Below, piece by piece: positions 62,350-64,000 of a stretch of DNA of 64,000 nt. The stretch lies in assembly GCA_902769535.1 (NCBI GenBank), contig CACXPH010000004.1:1-64000 (forward strand). The letters run 5' to 3'. How positions within the stretch are numbered: the stretch's first letter is position 1; each line of letters opens with the position of its first letter. This DNA is from an uncultured Bacteroidales bacterium. Lineage in GTDB: Bacteria > Bacteroidota > Bacteroidia > Bacteroidales > Paludibacteraceae. The position numbers and the translations under genes were made by a program. Under the pieces are notes generated by a model, which saw only the letters and a list, made by a program, of their open reading frames with translations, was not told the origin of the DNA and did not search any database.

Positions 62350-63647
62350 GTACGCAGGCGATCCTTATACCAGTTATTGCGGTTCATAGCGACGACATCA
62401 CAGTTCGCATCGGAGTTGTCTTCCCACCGGCGGCAGTTATACAGCACGTTGTAGATACGTCCGATAGGCCAGTCGCGCGAGATGCGCAAGCCCACGGCGT
62501 AGTCCTCACCGTACTTGGTAGTTGGATAATTGATCGTGCGTAGTAACGGCACATAGAACCCACGCGGTGCACCGAGTCCGTTGATACGAAGGGCGTTGTT
62601 ACGACCGTTGTCATCCGTCCACTCACGGTGGTCAATCACACCCGGAGGAAGAATCTCACCGGCCATATTCGTCAGTTGGTACGTGCCAATCACCATGCCG
62701 TATTTGCCACTCTCGAAGGCGTCGATGAACTGCTGCACGGTGGTCTCGTCGAAATAGGTGTCATCGGAGTCCAGTTGGATGGCGTACTTACCGCATCGCG
62801 GGTCATGGATCGCTACGTTCCAGTTTCCGCCTATCGCATGCCAGGTCTTATCCTGGGCAATGTAGATCAAATCTGAATTCTGACGGCTGATTTCTGAAAT
62901 CTTTTCTGCTGTGCCATCGGTGGAGTTGTCATCGACGACGATGACGTTGAAGGAGTAGGGTGCACGCACTTTCTGACTCAACGCACTTTGGATGGCATCG
63001 CCTATCGTGCGTGCACGGTTCTTGCAAGGGATGATGACCGAAGCGGTGACAGGGTAAGTGTCGTCGGCTTTAGGAAGGGGCTCGTATTTACCCGGCGCAA
63101 GGTATGCACCGATGCGTTTGAGATGCGCCGTGACGCATTGCTCCATCTCAATCTGCACTTGACGATTGCGCGGATCGACGTAGTCGAAGAGTTTCTCCCC
63201 GGACTTACGCGTATCTTCCTCAATCTCGTAATACAAGAACTCAGGTATATGACTGATAGCTGATGGCTGATCACTGAATACTTGAGATGCTCTCAGGCGC
63301 AAGTCATACAGCCCTGCGAACTCATAGTCTGTGTCCATCTGCGCCACAAGGGCTTGGAGTTTGGCGGTGTCCCAGAGGAGTACCGAGCCAAAATCAAAAT
63401 CGTCGCGTAGCGCACCTATCTGATAGTCGATCACAGGCGCTTGCTGACCGTTCGCGAAATGATCGGCATAAACCATCGTGGCACCCGTCATCTCCATCAC
63501 TTGCACCATGCGTTCTTGACCAAGATACACCCACTCGATGTGAGGTTTAAGACAAATCATAGTGTACGGCGTTTGTGCCTGTTGTGCAATCTCACGGATG
63601 GCTTTCGTCGAGCAAACTCTGCCTGGCAGATAAAATGTTGTTATCAT
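62319..63647 (-). CDS. Family 2 glycosyltransferase with N-terminal extension
   Basis: 442 residues. Residues about 1-200 form an N-terminal extension of unclear fold (MITTFYLPGRVCSTKAIREI, VYLGQERMVQVMEMTG); the GT-A domain starts about 203: TASVIIPCKNRARTIGDAI, VVDDNSTDGT and the metal-binding DSDDTY. The rest (YAVGLRISRDWPIGRIY) is conserved-looking. It would add a sugar to an envelope or cell-wall acceptor not identifiable here. Two heptamer arrays code for FSDQPSAIS and EISRQNSDL. It overlaps the SpoIID/LytB gene by 31 bp; the BadF-type gene upstream is separated by an 11-bp array. Confidence 0.85.
   Translation of the reverse strand: MITTFYLPGRVCSTKAIREIAQQAQTPYTMICLKPHIEWVYLGQERMVQVMEMTGATMVYADHFANGQQAPVIDYQIGALRDDFDFGSVLLWDTAKLQALVAQMDTDYEFAGLYDLRLRASQVFSDQPSAISHIPEFLYYEIEEDTRKSGEKLFDYVDPRNRQVQIEMEQCVTAHLKRIGAYLAPGKYEPLPKADDTYPVTASVIIPCKNRARTIGDAIQSALSQKVRAPYSFNVIVVDDNSTDGTAEKISEISRQNSDLIYIAQDKTWHAIGGNWNVAIHDPRCGKYAIQLDSDDTYFDETTVQQFIDAFESGKYGMVIGTYQLTNMAGEILPPGVIDHREWTDDNGRNNALRINGLGAPRGFYVPLLRTINYPTTKYGEDYAVGLRISRDWPIGRIYNVLYNCRRWEDNSDANCDVVAMNRNNWYKDRLRTWELQSRLGY
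62871..62898. repeat. 7-bp tandem array, 4 units, in the glycosyltransferase gene
   Basis: Units atctgaa, ttctgac, ggctgat, ttctgaa. Codes for EISRQNSDL next to the nucleotide loop. Confidence 0.8.
63249..63276. repeat. 7-bp tandem array, 4 units, in the glycosyltransferase gene
   Basis: Units atgactg, atagctg, atggctg, atcactg. Codes for FSDQPSAISH. Confidence 0.85.
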
Positions 63648-63656
63648 AGTGGTTTT

Positions 63657-63727
63657 TATTAGAGTCTAATAGCATTTACCTACGATATACCTAGGACATA
63701 CATAGGATAAACATAGCATAAACATAG
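63657..63727. repeat. 11-bp degenerate tandem array (5 units) plus 15-bp palindrome
   Basis: Palindrome tattaga-g-tctaata at 63657-63671, then units catttacctac, gatatacctag, gacatacatag, gataaacatag, cataaacatag (63673-63727), each close to the next. It fills the 82-bp gap between two minus-strand genes; no promoter is seen. Confidence 0.85.
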
Positions 63728-63729
63728 CA

Positions 63730-64000
63730 TCACTCCGTCGTGGGGATGATGGCGTCTTTATGATACTCTTTGAGACCTTCGATGGGGTCTTGGAGGATAA
63801 GTCCTACTTCGAAGCCTTCGGCATGCATCGCTTCTTCGAGGATCGGACGGTAATAGTAAGCGATCGAACCTACAAAACAAACGGGTTTGTCCGTCTTATA
63901 CTGCACGAGGTTGCGGCGGATGAACTGAACGAAATGGTCATAGACGAGGGCATGGATGCGGGAATCGTCGATGTGATCGGCGCAGAACTTGGAGAGTTTA
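63730..64000 (-). CDS. BadF/BadG-type ATPase (N-acetyl-sugar kinase-like), 5' partial
   Basis: The last 89 residues of a gene that continues past the right edge; stop at 63730-63732. The C-terminal signature CFVGSIAYYYRPILEEAM and DPIEGLKEYHKDAI matches the BadF/BadG/BcrA ATPase family, which in Bacteroidales includes N-acetylglucosamine or N-acetylmuramic-type sugar kinases near SpoIID/LytB and MurQ genes. Its place upstream of the SpoIID/LytB gene therefore suggests cell-wall sugar recycling. The active site lies outside the window, so the substrate cannot be told. Confidence 0.8.
   Translation of the reverse strand, partial: KLSKFCADHIDDSRIHALVYDHFVQFIRRNLVQYKTDKPVCFVGSIAYYYRPILEEAMHAEGFEVGLILQDPIEGLKEYHKDAIIPTTE

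Noticed and set aside
1-64000. tRNA, rRNA, riboswitches and insertion sequences
   Set aside because: No CCA-ended cloverleaf, rRNA signature, known riboswitch core, transposase or terminal inverted repeats were recognised by eye; a covariance search would be needed to exclude small RNAs.

Overview
The window reads as a chromosomal segment of a Bacteroidota organism, most likely a gut- or rumen-type Bacteroidales. The evidence is: ten promoters of the Bacteroidetes form (TTTG or CTTG, 20 bp, TAnnTTTG); a MurF/alanine racemase fusion; secreted proteins built from InlB-like, BspA-like LRR and Ig-like repeats; a Wzi-family capsule protein; and a DUF4861/GH28 pectin pair. The genus cannot be settled from sequence alone. 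No rRNA, tRNA, CRISPR array, prophage or insertion sequence was seen.

Layout. 1-3.7 kb: two secreted repeat proteins (+), the first cut by the window edge and frameshifted. 4.0-8.6 kb: a small unknown protein, grpE-dnaJ and an outer-membrane barrel protein (+). 8.5-21.4 kb: one compact minus-strand run from mlaE-mlaF through an M6 protease with an orphan propeptide-like protein, xth and lptB to an envelope glycan block (LTA-synthase-like sulfatase, kelch lipoprotein, Wzi, two glycosyltransferases of which one is fused to an LPS-kinase-like domain, O-antigen ligase). 21.5-34.1 kb: secreted proteins around an S24/S26-like peptidase and PqqD pair, including a 2898-residue protein and a 40-residue peptide with its own promoter. 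34.1-49.3 kb: a minus-strand run of housekeeping and envelope genes (DUF4861, GH28, truA, two flippases, two FKBP isomerases, riboflavin synthase, rsmI, peptide transporter, ilvE, WbqC-like, lepB, dapB). 49.4-57.5 kb: dxs-trkA-trkH-SGNH-MBOAT-coaE (-). 57.7-60.2 kb: a shortened MurF-Alr fusion and an ABC ATPase (+). 60.2-64 kb: a methyltransferase-like protein, a SpoIID/LytB protein, a glycosyltransferase and the end of a BadF-type kinase (-).

The most unusual content is not a gene. The window carries about two dozen short degenerate tandem arrays with period 7 (22 arrays), 8 (3), 9 (2) or 11 bp (4). The 7- and 8-bp arrays lie inside conserved enzymes (dapB, dxs, murF-alr, the methyltransferase, glycosyltransferases) or across stop/start junctions, and they code for peptide stretches that do not look like the families concerned; the short peptide YTIHHTPYT appears in two unrelated proteins for this reason. 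The four 11-bp arrays are intergenic, show unit-to-unit drift, and each lies near a short perfect AT-rich palindrome, always in the same relative order. The density is highest between 55 and 64 kb.

Other points: five secreted proteins end in a related short C-terminal motif that may be a sorting or anchoring signal, and at two junctions a terminator hairpin has the -33 element of the next promoter as its loop.
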